64,000 nucleotides of DNA. It comes from Chamaecrista fasciculata. Taxonomy: Eukaryota > Streptophyta > Magnoliopsida > Fabales > Fabaceae. The notes below the pieces were generated by a model. It did no database searches. It was not told the origin of the DNA and saw only the letters and a list, made by a program, of their open reading frames with translations. The translations under genes were made by a program, and so were the position numbers. The stretch is taken from the NCBI GenBank assembly GCA_003254925.1, contig QANZ01001562.1, positions 1-64,000 of the forward strand. The letters are read 5' to 3'. Below, in pieces: positions 1 to 13,232 of this stretch (position 1 is its first letter; each line of letters opens with the position of its first letter).

Positions 1-843
1 ATATGATTTGTTCCATACATTATATATCTTGAATTATTTACAAATTTTTTTTTTGTAGAGATTACGTTCAAATTATTTGTTTTAATGTAAGCATCAATTT
101 CCAAATCATCCAGTAAAAGGATGATTCAACAAAGAAGATTGAAAATATTTTATACAAGAAAGTTTTCCGAATTCTTGATATGTTATATGCATCAATTATT
201 GTGGATATAAAATATTTTTTTTTATAAAATCATTATTCCATGACATACGTCTTAAATTAAAATTCAAAGCTTATTTTATGTCTTATTTTTATGTGGTTTA
301 TTTTATATATATATGATTACATTAATGTATAGTTACTATACGTGAACAAAATCGGTAAAATAAAAGAAAGGCAAAAATTTTAATGATATCATTCAAATAA
401 GTTACCAAAAGCGACAAATTGGATATTTGATTAGTTGAAGTAAGATGTTTAACACCATCAATTTTGTATGAGAATATTGTGTTTTAATATTAATTGACTT
501 TTTTTAGGAATGATTGTTTTAAGATTTCATATTTGGTTACATACGAAATTGTCATTAATTAGTCACGCCTCACATCTAACCAATTTAAATTTATGTGTAT
601 GACGTGTTATTGTGAAACTTATCAACGTCTAATTCCACAAAATCTTTCTAAGGAGTAATCCGTGTTTTCTCTGTAATGGCTAGCATTTCGGTTCCGCATT
701 CATCAAGGTATACTAACAAGTCCACTTCGTTTAGGATTATAATTTTAATGAAATTCATATGTGATACGTTTGTTTTGTTTGAATTTTTCAGTGATTCCAT
801 TACTGCTTCATTTCGTTTTTGTAATTAAGAGTTACCAAACGAT
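1..843. other. AT-rich intergenic, left edge
   Basis: No gene is recognised here. An ATG at 676 followed by ten sense codons and a possible GT donor near 711 could be an upstream exon of the F-box locus. A stop codon at 826-828 lies in frame just before the F-box homology, so I do not join them. Confidence 0.5.
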
Positions 844-1932
844 ATGATGCACACAATCATGACAATGTTAACGACGGAGGAACTTTATGAAGTCCGACTT
901 GTGTGCAAAAATTGGGATAGTAGTGTTCGTGACAAGGATTTTGCGCTATTTTATAATAAATTTTCTAAAGCTAACAAAGAATGTCATCTGCTTACTATCG
1001 ACTTTGGTCCTTATCTTAATCCTTATAGGATGTTTATTACTATTTCCAAGAGGTACATAAACAAAGAAAAATGGCAACAAATTATTCCACGAGTAGGATT
1101 TCGTGAATCAGTGAAGTTGGTTGTTTTAGGATCAATTGATGGTATAATTTGTTTGCAATCCGATCAGAGCAAGTCCAAGCCTTTTTTTGTCATATAATCC
1201 GGTTACTGGTCAAACCATCAAAGTAAAACCTCCTACCAATGAAGTTGATAACAATAAGTGTATTTTATTTGTTACGCTATGAATACGTCTTTTACATTCT
1301 ATGTTCCATATGTAAAAAAATGATGTATCTTATATATAAAATTGTTTCTTTGATAATATGCAGAATTCGTTAGAACTTCCTTTGCATACAATGCCAAGAT
1401 CAAATCATTTGTTATTATATTCATGTGGAAGACATCTGGCAAGTCAGATCAAGCATGGTTGACTACCTTCTTAACTACGAAACGTAGTTGGTCTACGCCT
1501 CAACATTGTCAACATGATATTAATTCACTTTATGAACCAGATATACATATAAAAATCAAGATATATTGGTTCGCTGATGGTGTAAACAATCACAATGAGA
1601 AATACATGCACATTGTTTGTTTTGATGTCGAGAAGAATGAGTTTCATACTTTCCCGATGCCTGAGGAGAACTCAAAAAGGGCATGGAAACTATCATCAAC
1701 AAACAACTCCCTAGCAATTGTAGGGCTATCCCGAGTTGGTGGGATTCCTTATTATACGTATGAAGTTTGGCGCTTAGCAGATAAATCAGTCAATACCACT
1801 TGGTGGGAAAGGATCTTAATTCTAGGTCCCGTATCAGCGAACCTACAATTTTTGTGTTTCTCTGAAGGAAGATGTGTCTTTTTCAGGTGCAAAATAAAAT
1901 CATGCAATAATTGGAAATCAATCACCGATTGA
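829..1932 (+). pseudogene. F-box protein with F-box-associated domain, frameshifted (copy 1)
   Basis: F-box proteins are substrate receptors of SCF ubiquitin ligases. The first segment (844-1197) carries the F-box core, with LTTEELYEVRLVCKNWDSSV, followed by the start of the associated domain, GSIDGIICL. The frame is then lost in a T7 tract at about 1183-1189: the expected continuation, YNPVTGQTIK, is in the next frame from about 1192. A second exon begins near 1364 (FVRTSFAYN) and runs to 1932 through MWKTSGKSDQAW and a VWRLAD segment. The splice junction near 1257 does not give matching phases, and a stop (826-828) precedes the ELPND start of homology. It is a tandem paralogue of the locus at 2450. 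The homopolymer shift could be a sequencing error, but the splice phase problem points to a true pseudogene. No specific Arabidopsis orthologue is recognised. Confidence 0.7.
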
Positions 1933-2449
1933 TTTGATTGTGTTGGATACACAATGCAATAATTGCCTTTTTATTTAGCTCCAATATCAGCGATTGAATT
2001 TAATTTATTTATTTTTAGACTAGCCCATATCTCATATATCTCATTTTATTACCATAGTGCATAGTCCAATAATGTTTTTAATTATAGATTCTGTTTCAAT
2101 TATTTAGTATTCATATGGCGCACCAATAAAATCTGCATAGTAGGTGAATTGAATTTTGATTCATTCTATAAAGAGCTAATTGATATACATCATCAATTAT
2201 GCAGTTTGCGCACTAGGAAAATTTGCAGAATAGGTACAAGGTCATATTAAAAGCAATTGTTGAGTACTTTGCCGCCTTCAAAAACATTTTAATTAGCTTC
2301 ATACTTTTGCTATTACTTTGTCGTCTTCATCGATTCAGTCTACATCAACATTGTTTAAGGTATGTAAATCGATAATATTAATTTCTTTATACTCTTAACT
2401 TTTGTATTAGTGTATATCAGAATTTGATCTTTTTACTTTTATGAATTAA

Positions 2450-3707
2450 ATGGATTGTATTTTCCGTGTCGGTGAATTTGAGTTACCTGCTGACATTATG
2501 CACGTTGTGATGTCAAATTTCTCAATAGAAGAGTTATTTGATTTTTGCCTGGTCTCAAAGAACTGGAACAGTAGTATAAGAGACCGAGAATTTATGTTAT
2601 ACTACAGCAAGTTCTGCAAAAAAAAAACAAGGAACGTCATATTATTATATGTGATTTTGGAAGGCATATCGAGCCTCATAGAGCTTTTGTTAGCATCTCT
2701 AGCGAATATACCAACAAAGAGCAGTGGGACATTTTGTTGTCACGTTTTGGGTGCTCTAATGATATTAAATTTGATGTCATTGGCTCTATTGATGGTCTAA
2801 TTTGCTTGGAATCTGAGAATTACAATAACATGCCTATTTGGATAATCTATAATCCCGTCACAGGTCAGACGATTGAAGTCAGTCCACCCGATTCACGTGG
2901 CCAAATAAGTAAGTGTAATTATTGTCAATATAGTATACATTTTTTTTTTTTTTTAAGTTTTTTATTGTTTATAAACGAATATGTCATTTATTAATTTTGT
3001 TCCGTTAATAAAATTACAGACTTTATCAGGTCAGCCTTTGCATATAAGGACAATATCAAGTCATACATAGTTGTACTTATGTGGAAGACGACTCTTAACC
3101 AAGACCAATCATGGATTTCAATGTTTGCAACGTCCACACGTAGTTGGTCAACTCCAATCTTGTGTGAATATAATGTTGGCTTACTGCATGAACAAGAAAT
3201 TTACATAAATGACAAAATTTATTGGTTGGCTAACATCGAGAAACCGCGAAAAGAGCAACAGATGCACATCGTCTGTTTTAATGTCACGAAAAATGAATTT
3301 AGTCATTTGGCACTTCCAGAGATATTCAATGTGGTAGTAGTCTGAAACTAATAGATGCAAATAACTCCCTTGCAATTGTGTCAAAAAGCCCTCAAGACTT
3401 CATTCCGTTGGATTTCTTTGATGTTTGGCGTAAATCAACAACATCAAAAAATCCCAGTGGTTGGGACAGGATTGTATGAGCGGGTCCCGTATTGTCCAGA
3501 TATCAATTTCTTTTCTACTCTGAGGATACGTGTGTTTTCGCTGACCCTTCTATCAAATTCAACTATGGAGATGGTAAGTGTGGAAAGTATTTGTACTACA
3601 TAGGAAGTGCAATGTTTACACAGTTGAAGGAGATACACGGCACCGTACCATATAAGTTTCGTATTAAAGGTTGTGTCAATTATGTTCGTTCTTTGACAAC
3701 TTTCTGA
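2450..3707 (+). pseudogene. F-box protein with F-box-associated domain, multiply disrupted (copy 2)
   Basis: This is the tandem sister of the preceding locus, with the same two-exon layout. The F-box (FELPADIMHVVMSNFSIEEL) starts at 2450. Frame is lost in an A10 tract near 2618-2627; the homologous protein continues one frame over as HIIICDFGRHIEPHRAF and GSIDGLICLES up to a donor at 2909. Exon 2 starts at 3020 (FIRSAFAY) and continues through MWKTTLNQDQSW. A second frameshift lies near 3335-3345, and a stop codon interrupts the homologous frame near 3477 (WDRIV, stop, AGPV). The homologous frame then runs on to a stop at 3707. Three independent disruptions make this a pseudogene with good confidence. 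What protein it once recruited for ubiquitination cannot be read from the sequence. Confidence 0.8.
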
Positions 3708-5684
3708 GTTGAAGATATTAGGTGATATTAATTTTTTATAATTCTGTAGTGTTTTCTTTCTGTAACTAAATATGACTGAATAATGACTAAGTTTTTTCCC
3801 AATTGATGGGTTTTCATTTGTTTTATTTCCGCGACTATTTGCAATGCGTTTAAGACTGCACATATAGCTATGACAAGTTATACATTAACTAAAAGTTGAT
3901 AAATACATATATACTTTATTATCAGGGGAATACCAATTAAATTGTAGATGTTTATTTCTCATCTTTTTTTATTATAACTATTAACAAAGATGTTGAATAC
4001 GATAATAAATATTTATTTTTTTTCATAAAGAAGTTTAAAATACAATGATAAAAACGTATAATACGAAATTATAACAAATAGAAGCATTAATTATCATATA
4101 GTTTTTATGTATGTGTTAATTAATCATATGATGTTTATATTAAAATATATCTAATTATAAAGCATCAATAAAAAACAAAAAAACAAATAATATGATATTC
4201 ATCTAAATATTATGTACGTATTATTTAAATAATTTAGTAGCAGAAATTTTTAAAGATGAATTATATTTAAATAATTTATTAGCAGAGATATTAATTAATT
4301 AATTATTATTTTTGAATTGAACATACCATGATATTTTAATCTAAAAAAAGTTACATCTAGAAAAATCGCATGTACATTCAAAAAATGATCTTAAAACAAA
4401 TACATCATGAGTATTTACAACAAATTCATAATTTCATAACCACATTTTAGTTCATAGAATAACGTTCTTAAAGAAATTACATAAATCAATGGAATAAATA
4501 TTTGCTATATGAAAAAAATCATAGAACATCACCCGTGCAACGCACAGGTCCAAAACTAGTACATTAAATTAGAAAGACATCCACTAGAGGATACACATCT
4601 CAGCTTTTAACCGAAATTAAATCTTCTAAATATATGTATTATAATTATTTACTTAGATTGAATTTGAGTATCACCTCCCTATACACAACTAGATAGAAGG
4701 AGAAGAAAATAATAATATTGAACACTGAACAGCACACTTAAAGGTCCTGAAATCACCCATGATCCAATACTGTAAGGATAAAGTATGAATGAGCCTTGGG
4801 CCAGTTGGTTTTAACTTTAGGCCCACATGCACAGTGGGTAGGATTCACGAGAATCTGAGTGTCGTCTCTAATTTGTAACTTGGATTCACAGCTCAGATCG
4901 ACAATTTTGGGTTATGTTCATATGTATGTTCTGATCTCCCAACTTGCCTATTGAAAATTGGCACAACTTTATAATATATAATATATATATATAATATATA
5001 TACACACATATAATTATTGAACTACGAAAAAAAGCAAGTTTTTGAACTCTGATTTTTCATAAAATTGAATAAAGTTGTGGTGAGAAACACATCCGAGAGA
5101 GAGCTTGTAACTCTTTGACAGCAACGCACACCCATTTGTGTTGCCTTCATTCAATGTGTCTCATCATTATCACATTTTGACCATAATTACTTCTATTTAT
5201 TTATCTTCCAATATTATACCCGTCAATCCATCATCATTCATATCAACGCCTTCCATTTTCACCCCTCTTTTGCTTATCCACGGGAATAGTTCTCAAATGT
5301 TAAAAATAGAAAAAAAAATATTATTTAATCTTTGAACTTTTATCAAATTAACTAATTAATTGTTGAATAATCAAAATACATGATTTTATCCATAAATATT
5401 TTAGATGTCAATGATATGACTTTTAGTGACGATTTAGTGCTTAAATTTAAATTAATTTTATATTTTTTTTTCATTAAATTTGGATTAAATTAATACTTTT
5501 GTATCTCTAAATTTATATTAAATTTTAATTTTTTTTGTCGTTAAATTTAATCCGGAAACTAAATCGTTAGCAATTACAATTATTTAAGAACTAATTAGTT
5601 GACTCGGAATAAATTCAAGTACCAAATTATAAATTTTCTCTTAAAAATACAAATTTATTTGATAACTTTCATTCTCAAACTTCC
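3708..5684. other. AT-rich intergenic with a Helitron 3' end
   Basis: No coding signal is visible. The stretch contains AT microsatellites (4970-5010) and the Helitron terminus listed separately. The only ORF over 60 codons (5138-5335) has no recognisable similarity. Confidence 0.5.
4531..4560 (+). mobile_element. Helitron 3' terminus (5' end not found)
   Basis: The terminal hairpin ACCCGTGC-AAC-GCACAGGT (one mismatch in an 8-bp stem) is followed 8-9 bases later by CTAG and then T. That is the classic plant Helitron 3' end, which inserts before a host T. I could not place the matching 5' TC end with confidence, so only the terminus is annotated. Confidence 0.7.
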
Positions 5685-5873
5685 GTTTTTTTTGTACAAA
5701 AAAGTTTAGGTGAGTTGGGTCCCGGAGGCTTATCAAGGTTAGGGCAGACCTCCAGGCTCTATGAGTACTTACAAATCGCCTACCAATAAGACCCTCACAT
5801 CAGCAGTGGGAACCGAACTCATGACCTTATGAATTATGAGTCGATTCATTACTAACTGCGCCAACTTTTGTTG
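5685..5873 (-). mobile_element. tRNA-derived SINE, older copy
   Basis: On the minus strand this begins with a tRNA-like A box (GGCGCAGTTAGTAATGA), has a degraded B box (GAGTTCGGTTCCC), and ends in a short A-rich tail near 5686-5700. It is alignable throughout with the better preserved copy at 28321-28526. No clear target-site duplication remains. Confidence 0.75.
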
Positions 5874-6234
5874 ACAATTTAAAAATGGCAAGAAATAATC
5901 ATTTATATATATATATGTTCAATAAGTTCATTAATCTAAACGTTATTGATAATTAAAATAATTATTTTATGACAAAAGTTAGAAAGAAAAAACAGATGCC
6001 TTGAGTTTATTAAGTTCATAATTATTCTTTTAATTGTGTCACATTGTTGATAATGGAGAAAAGATTATTATTAGCATCTTAGATAAATACAAAGAAGTCG
6101 TAACTGGTGTGTTGATGTTTGCTTATGGAATTGGAAGCCCGACAAATGGGATTGTGGGGGCATCAATTAATAGGACAAGCTGTTTTTTAATCAGAACATT
6201 AGTTAGAAATATTATTGATACATCACTATTTGGG

Positions 6235-6770
6235 CGTATGCCTAGTCGGTCTTCGCTCCAAGTCTCTTCTCCTCCCCAAACCCTTCAAGGTGCACTCGAA
6301 CCGATCGAATGCCCCTCCGCACATTTAGGGGCGGCTGTGATCCATCCAGGATCATGGCGCGCGCGCCTCCGGAATAGCACACAGTCACCCACGATTGCCT
6401 TGCTCCGCAATCCTCGCTGATGGAGATCGTGGGCCTCGGACTTAGTCATATCCGCGTTCTCCAGTCTTCTGGCACACACAATCACTCACGATTGCCTTAC
6501 TCCACAAATCTCGGTCTCCACCACTCTCGCTGGTGGAGATCGTGCCTGACTACGTGGTGCGCCCTGCGCGGTGCCCACCACTCTCACCCTGCTCTATAAA
6601 TAGAGCTCAACCCCACAGACAAAGGTTAGCGACTTCTCACTTTCAGAATTCACTTGCTTTCACATCTCTCATATTCTAACTTGAGCGTCAGAGTATTATT
6701 CGCAGGACCCTCTATGAAGCTCTTGCAGGTACTTGGACACTTGTTGAACTAGGTAAGGTAACCCATTTTC
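6235..6770 (+). mobile_element. LTR-like GC-rich block, probable solo or truncated LTR
   Basis: This block is much richer in GC than its surroundings. It contains a strong promoter-like motif, CTCTATAAATAGAGCTC, at about 6593, followed by a leader-like segment (TTCTAACTTGAGCGTCAGAG) like that seen downstream of the TATA box in many plant Ty3/gypsy LTRs. No primer binding site, coding region or second LTR is visible. The exact ends are not defined. Confidence 0.5.
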
Positions 6771-7013
6771 TAGTTTATCAATTATATTTTAGGAACTGAA
6801 AGTAAATTAAAAATATTAGTAAATAGTAAATAGTTTGTGCATTTGTCAATATTTTAAAATTAATGTTATATTTGTTATGTGTCTTTATCAGTAAATAGAA
6901 AATTTACTATTTAACTTATGAATTTACACTAAATTAACAAATCAATCATTAATTATATTTGATATTTGAAATATCAAAATTATGAATTATCAATAATTTA
7001 ATTTTTGAAATTT

Positions 7014-7506
7014 AGATCTGATTTAGTCTTCTATTTGGTGGTGTTTTCTCAGATCTGATTATGTTCTCTTTTAGTAGTGTTTTCTCCTTTTGTGGTGTGT
7101 TTCCTTTATGGGTGTTATTTCGTTTAAGATCTGGTTCAGTCTTGCTTAGTGGTGACCTTCGGGTCATGTTTTTCTGCTTTTCTTGTTGGTGGAAGTCGAT
7201 GATATCTACATTTGGGATGATGATTTCTTCTCTGATAAACAATAAGTATGAGATTAAGCAGCTTGTTGACAATACATCTAGTGATGATCTGTATCCTCAG
7301 GATTTATTCCATATAGGATCCGTTAGTCCTCAAGATTTTTCTGTATAGGACTTATTTTTGCGCATATTTTAGCCCCAAGTTCAACAATGTTTAGGTTTAT
7401 GCTTCATCTGTTGTATCAGTTTCGAAATTCTTTGAATATTTGTAAGTGCTGTTTGGCTTTCATATAATATTATTCGTTAGTTTCTTATCAAAAAATAAAA
7501 TAAAAA
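7014..7506 (+). mobile_element. 5'-truncated non-LTR retrotransposon (LINE-like tail)
   Basis: The segment ends in TTTCTTATC followed by an A-rich tail (to 7506), typical of plant L1-type 3' ends. It is bounded by direct repeats at 6992-7013 and 7507-7528 that match at 21 of 22 positions, the expected target-site duplication. A 95-codon open frame inside (7061-7348) shows no reverse transcriptase motif, consistent with heavy 5' truncation. A SINE-like element is the alternative. Confidence 0.6.
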
Positions 7507-7528
7507 AATAATTTAATCTTTGAAATTT

Positions 7529-9506
7529 GAATTAATTATATATATATTTAATTATTCAATTAATATTAAATTAATATTTTTTAGTTTCTAAATTTTTACT
7601 AAATTTATATTTTTGATCCATAAATTTGTTGTAAGAATTAATTATTAACGGTGATGGTGCTACAGAATAATGATGATTGTTCCGATGACGAAATGTAGTA
7701 GACCTACAAGAGAGGATAGTGGGGTTGGTCCCTCGTTGTCACTCTGGTGACTAAATTAATAATAGGTCTGAGAGATAAAGTATAATTCAAATAGTAGAAT
7801 TATTAGAGAGAGTGTGTACCTTAAACACATGGTCAATACAATTTGAAGGTAGAAGAGTATTAACCAACTCTAACCGCTTCCATTTAGACTTCCAAAGATC
7901 TCTTATCAAACGGTTATATTTTAAAAATTAATCATCTTAACTATTCAATAGTAATTCATTAACTTGTTACAAATTTAATAACTAAATAATAAATATCCTC
8001 GTGAAAAACCTTAATTCAGAAATCTACAAATTAATAAGAATAGTCCAATGGCCCTTGGACGATGCATAGGGTAGTAGAAGACGTGGCTTTAGAATGATTT
8101 AATTTGAGTCAATATTCTTGGACTTGAAAACGACATGAAAGCTTCCTAATGACTCATTTTTCTTCTAAATAATGTACAATATTAATTAATATATTTTCAT
8201 GTGAGCCACGTTAAAAGCCTAGTCATCCAATCTTGACTCAAATAATTAAAATGTTGAAACTAATTTAGGGAAATCAAATCCCGACCAGCTGCAGCTTATT
8301 GTTATATTCCTGTTTTTATCTGCAGTTTGATCATCAATAAATTAATGTAATTTGTTCATATCAGATCAAAAACACTTTATAAATATGTATATTTATACAT
8401 GTGTTAGGTGAATGTTATAAAAAACACCAAGTGGAGATGGGATGATGAATTCTCAGTTATTAATTTATTTTTGTTACAAGCAAGTCAATATTATATAAAC
8501 ATAATACATGTAAATGAATATTACAAGAATTAACTAATAAAAAAATTAAATTACAGAGGATTGTGAAATGGAATGGAGGAGAAAAGATTCCATTTATGTT
8601 CATAAAATAAAAGAAAATATATGTATGAAAAATAGTGGTAATAATGATGGGATTGTGAAAAGTACGTTGAAGTATGGAGATGGAAGGGGTGAAGCAGAAA
8701 GGGCAGCATATCCCATCAATCACACATTATTTTGAACGAATAATGAATGCTACATCCTATACCTATCTAAATGCTTCTACGTTTTTTCACAAAACATAAC
8801 TTGTCATTTTCCCCACCTTTTTAATCTTATCTTATTTATATATAAACTTATTTGAATAAAAAATAAAAAAATTACTTTCTTTTAATATTAGAAAAATCAA
8901 TTTGAGAAAATTCATTTAATGTGTAATTTATTTTTGTCGGAAATGTTAATGCATCATGTTGGCCAAAAAAAAAATGTTACTGCATCACATTTTTCTTAAC
9001 TATATATATATATATATACACATACTCTCTTGTAATTTAATTATTTTATTAAGATACTATATTAAATTTAATTAATATTTTTTTAACATAAATTATTAAG
9101 CACAATATTAATAAAATTTAAAATCAATATCCAAATTTATAGTGAAATTTTAATTAATATATTTAATAAAAAATAAATTAATTGTAATTAGAAACCAAAA
9201 TATTAAATTTTATAAATTATTTTTCATTAAATCATGAGTTTTCTCCGTCTATTTGTGTAACGATTTAAACGAGACTAATTTCATACGGGTCTCATTGACG
9301 AAATGGTTGAATGCTACTAACAATGTCGGCTCTAGGGATCAAACTTGGATTCTTTCCTTAAAGTGTAGCTCGCCAACGATTACATTAAACACTTGTAGTT
9401 GGTATCTTGTAATTTTATTTTTTAAGGATTAAATTAAAAAATATATAATTTTTAAAATATGAAATAATAGATATAACAAGCAAAATGAAGGAAGAGATAG
9501 AGGAGT

Positions 9507-9510
<4 letters not shown>
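7529..9510. other. AT-rich intergenic
   Basis: No gene is recognised. A tRNA-like relic may lie near 9290-9400 (GGCTCTAGGGATCAAACTTG), but it is too degraded to annotate. Confidence 0.5.

Positions 9511-9549
<39 letters not shown>
9511..9549. repeat. (GA)n microsatellite upstream of the kinase gene
   Basis: About 19 GA units lie 240 bp upstream of the kinase start codon, within the likely promoter or 5' leader. GA/CT tracts at this position are common near plant transcription start sites. The long ORFs on its minus strand are artefacts of the repeat. Confidence 0.9.
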
Positions 9550-9554
<5 letters not shown>

Positions 9555-9788
9555 AGAAGGTATGCGTAGGCAATTCCATGTGCCCCATTTTGGGGAGAGA
9601 AAGAAAGAAGATGAAGCAGAAGCACGAGCTCTGTATCTTCCGCAATCCACACACCCACACCGTATCTCTCAATAATTGAATTCCGTATTCTATTACTATT
9701 ATCCTTCTTCCCTCAATCATTCGTTTCGTTTCTCTCTGTTTTCTTAATTATACTGAGAGAAGAGACCCAAAGGTTGAAGAAGAAGAAG

Positions 9789-12700
9789 ATGAAGGAGGGC
9801 AGTGATGGATTCGTGAGGGCAGATCAGATTGATCTGAAGACCATAGATGAACAGCTCGAGAGGCATCTCAACAAGGCATTGATCTTGGAGAAGCACAAGA
9901 ATAAAGAGGAAGATGATGCTACTCCTAATATCCCCACTACTACTTTCTCTAGAAGTTTAAGTAGTCGTGGTGGTGGTGGTGGTGGTGGGGCAAACTTCAT
10001 GAGGCAAAAGTATGAGTGGGAGATTGAACCTTCCAAGCTAATCATTAAAAGCGTCATAGCTCGTGGTACTTTCGGTACAGTCCACCGTGGAATCTACGAT
10101 GGCCAAGATGTCGCCGGTTGGTCTCACCTTCCCACTCTTTTTCTTCTATTTTTTTTTCAGTTCTTCATAATCTGTGTTCTCTGGTTTTCACTCGTTCTAA
10201 TTTAGTATCTTTGAGCATCAATCGATTTTGCTCCCTATTCATCTTCATCAGCTCCGAATTTTCTGGAGAAAGAGTTGACTTCGTAGTGATTTCACGATCC
10301 GTTTCGGATCAATTCTGAAAACTTGTATAATCACATATGTTTTTGGATTTTGAGTTAGGATCTTGTTTGACAAAGTGGAAAATGGCATTATTGTTAACTA
10401 CCGGTTGTTGATGTAAAATCTTGTTTGCTTGGTTATTGTGTTATATGAGTTGGTGATTTGATTTGGTACATTTGACTGATTACGGTGATTTTGATTACCT
10501 CGTGATTTCATAGTTAAATTATTGGATTGGGGTGAAGAAGGCCACAGGACAGATGCTGAAATTGCTTCATTAAGGGCTGCGTTTTCACAGGAAGTCGCTG
10601 TTTGGCATAAACTAGATCATCCTAATGTCACCAAGGTTGGTTTCAACTTTTAATTTCTGCAACTTCGTCTTCTGTTATTCTTCCTGTCGTTATAAATATA
10701 ATCAAGTCAGCTTGTGAATTTTAAAGCAGAATATGCTTGTATCTTTTATCAGCATTATTTTTGAAACAAAAGAGGGGGATTACCCCCTGCCTTTTGTTAC
10801 AGTTACAGAATCTATAAAAGGTAGAAATAAACTGTTTTTTTATCTTATGACCCCAAAAATCAGAAACGGATCAGCTAAAATGGGAGTGTGGATGAATTAT
10901 GTAAAGTGTGAGTGAAAACAAGAGAGAAAGATGAATGGAGGCAATAAAGAAAAGAAATTAATCCTCACCATCGATCAACGATACTTTACATAATATAGCA
11001 GATCTATACTTTAGTGGGTTTACTCCCCCAAAAATCATTAGTACGGCAGTAGCTATAAACATAGATTTTCAATTGAGGGTGGCATCTTATAGAAAAGGCT
11101 GATTGACCTTCATCTATAAATAATTAAATATTATGGATTTAGGGAGCAATAGAAAAGTGGTTCTTATTACATTAAAGCTTTTCTACCATATATAAGCCCA
11201 TTGTTGCCCTTCTGTCTGAAAGTCGAAACTTCTAGTTCTCTCTGAATAGTTGGTAGCTTGCCAAAAGCAATTTACGGTATTTTTGTCAAAAATAAAGCTC
11301 TTCCAATTGGTGAGGCTGGTTTCGTAACTAAAGTTTATAGCCTAACCTATAAAACTAGAGAATTCAATTTTCTTTTTATGCCTATCTGTTTAAATACTTT
11401 GTTGACTATAACTTTTAAGTTTTAACAGATATCTTTTTCTTTTGGGAAAAAAAAAAGTGTTTGTCATCTTATACTATATAGTATATACTAATATACTATT
11501 TATTTCAAATATGGAGTGCTCCGGACATGTAAACTTTTTCTGATGAGTGTTGAAATGGATGTAAATAGGTGTGCCATTGAAGCATTGCATCCCTTGTTTC
11601 TGTCAAAAGAGGCCCCTTTTGAGAAAGTTTTTTTCCCCCCTTAAATCTATTATCTACCTGTCATTAAAGGTTCTAGTTGAAAGATTCTGTAATTTGTTGT
11701 GAATTGTTTCTTGGAAAGAATTAAAATGCCTGTTAACTTTTTCTCCACTATATGATATTCCACCTTTTCCTCCCAGCAAGAAAAGATATTACTTGTATGG
11801 TTGTACCTTTATCTTTCGTTACATATAAGTCCATTTGCTTGGTATGCTGGAACAATCCTGTCTTTGTCTATCACTTTTCTCAGATAGAAGATGCTTGCAG
11901 ATCTAGAGAACAAGGCACCAAAATGCCTCCCCCAATTTTTCTTCGTGGCATTTTCTTCTTGATTCATCTTCACACACACACACACACACACACATAGCTA
12001 TCGTGCCCTTCTTTGAATTGAAGTAGTGTTCACCTTTTTTTCTTAATGATTTGCTCTTTCCATGTTTAGTTCATCGGGGCAACAATGGGATCATCAGAAT
12101 TACATATACAAACAGAAAGTGGTCTGGTTAACATGCCAAACAATATCTGTTGCGTCGTTGTGGAGTATCTTGCAGGGGGTGCGCTAAAATCTTACCTAAT
12201 AAAGAACAGGAGAAGGAAGTTACCTTTTAAGGTTGTCATCCAGATATCGCTTGATCTCGCAAGAGGGTATTCTTCTTTGTTATTCTTTCCCCTTTGATGT
12301 AATTGTTGTGTAGCTGATTGAGAACTACTTTCTCATAACTTATCCAGATATCCACTTCATTTGAAATCCCTTTGTTTTGCAGGCTGAGCTATCTTCACTC
12401 TCAAAAGATTGTTCACAGAGATGTTAAGACGGAGAACATGCTGTTGGATAAGTCACGTACAGTTAAAATTGCTGATTTTGGGGTTGCTCGCGTTGAGGCA
12501 TCAAATCCTAATGACATGACCGGGGAAACTGGTACTCTTGGCTACATGGCTCCAGAGGTGTGCTGTCAGAATCCTTGGAAACCTTTGTAATATTGATATT
12601 AGCCTTTGAGCATACTTTATTATGCAATTATGCGTGATAGGGGAAATCAATTGTCTACGTGACCTTAATGAAGCAATAAGTAATTAGTATGCCAAAAAGT

Positions 12701-13232
12701 AAATAAAAGGCTGAGATAGATTTAAGTTTAATCAAAGGGAAAGCTTTCATGTTATCTAATATTCACTCATTTATCGAAGGGGTGGCATTGCAGGTTTTAA
12801 ATGGAAACCCCTATAACAGGAAGTGTGATGTGTACAGTTTCGGAATCTGTTTGTGGGAGATATATTGTTGTGACATGCCTTATCCTGATCTAAGTTTCTC
12901 GGAGATTACTTCAGCCGTCGTTCGCCAGGTAAGATGCCTCACTCGAGCAAGCGGCACCTATATATTACTATATAGATTCAGGGTCAAAATTCCATTCTGA
13001 CAGGTTGTTTCTGTTTAAATGATAGAACCTGAGACCAGAAATACCAAGATGTTGCCCCAGTTCTCTAGGAAATGTGATGAAGAGATGTTGGGATGCCAAT
13101 CCGGATAAGCGACCTGAGATGGACGAGGTAGTTTCCATGATAGAGGCCATTGACACATCAAAAGGTGGAGGTATGATCCCAATTGATCAGCAACAAGGTT
13201 GTTTTTGCTTTCGCAAGAACAGAGGCCCTTAA
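9789..13232 (+). CDS. CBC1/CBC2-like: Raf-like MAPKKK-type Ser/Thr protein kinase, CBC1/CBC2 (MRK1) group
   Basis: This is a cytosolic protein kinase. The Arabidopsis CBC1/CBC2 relatives act with HT1 in guard cells, in stomatal opening by blue light and low CO2. I infer exons 9789-10116, 10514-10635, 12070-12266, 12383-12557, 12794-12928 and 13026-13232. They splice with consistent phases to 1164 nt, 387 aa. The N-terminus has the group signature FVRADQIDLKTIDEQLERHL, then a seven-glycine run (about residue 66). The kinase domain has ARGTFGTV (about 90), VAVK (Lys 111), IVHRDVKTENMLL (about 226), IADFG (about 245) and GYMAPEV, so all catalytic motifs are intact. The tail ends CFCFRKNRGP. The start is the ATG at 9789, because the only codon upstream in the same open frame is TTG. 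Which member of the small CBC/MRK1 clade it is cannot be settled by eye. Confidence 0.92.
11971..11994. repeat. (CA)12 microsatellite in kinase intron 2
   Basis: Twelve CA units lie in the 1.4-kb second intron of the kinase gene, about 75 bp before exon 3. Confidence 0.9.

Noticed and set aside
6034..6420. 128-codon ORF at the edge of the LTR-like block
   Set aside because: It crosses an abrupt composition boundary and has no protein family features.
9290..9400. tRNA- or SINE-like phrase GGCTCTAGGGATCAAACTTG
   Set aside because: Too degraded, with no tail or flanking duplication.
9415..9720. Three overlapping minus-strand ORFs rich in Ser-Leu, plus a plus-strand Arg-Glu repeat
   Set aside because: They are translations of the GA microsatellite upstream of the kinase gene.
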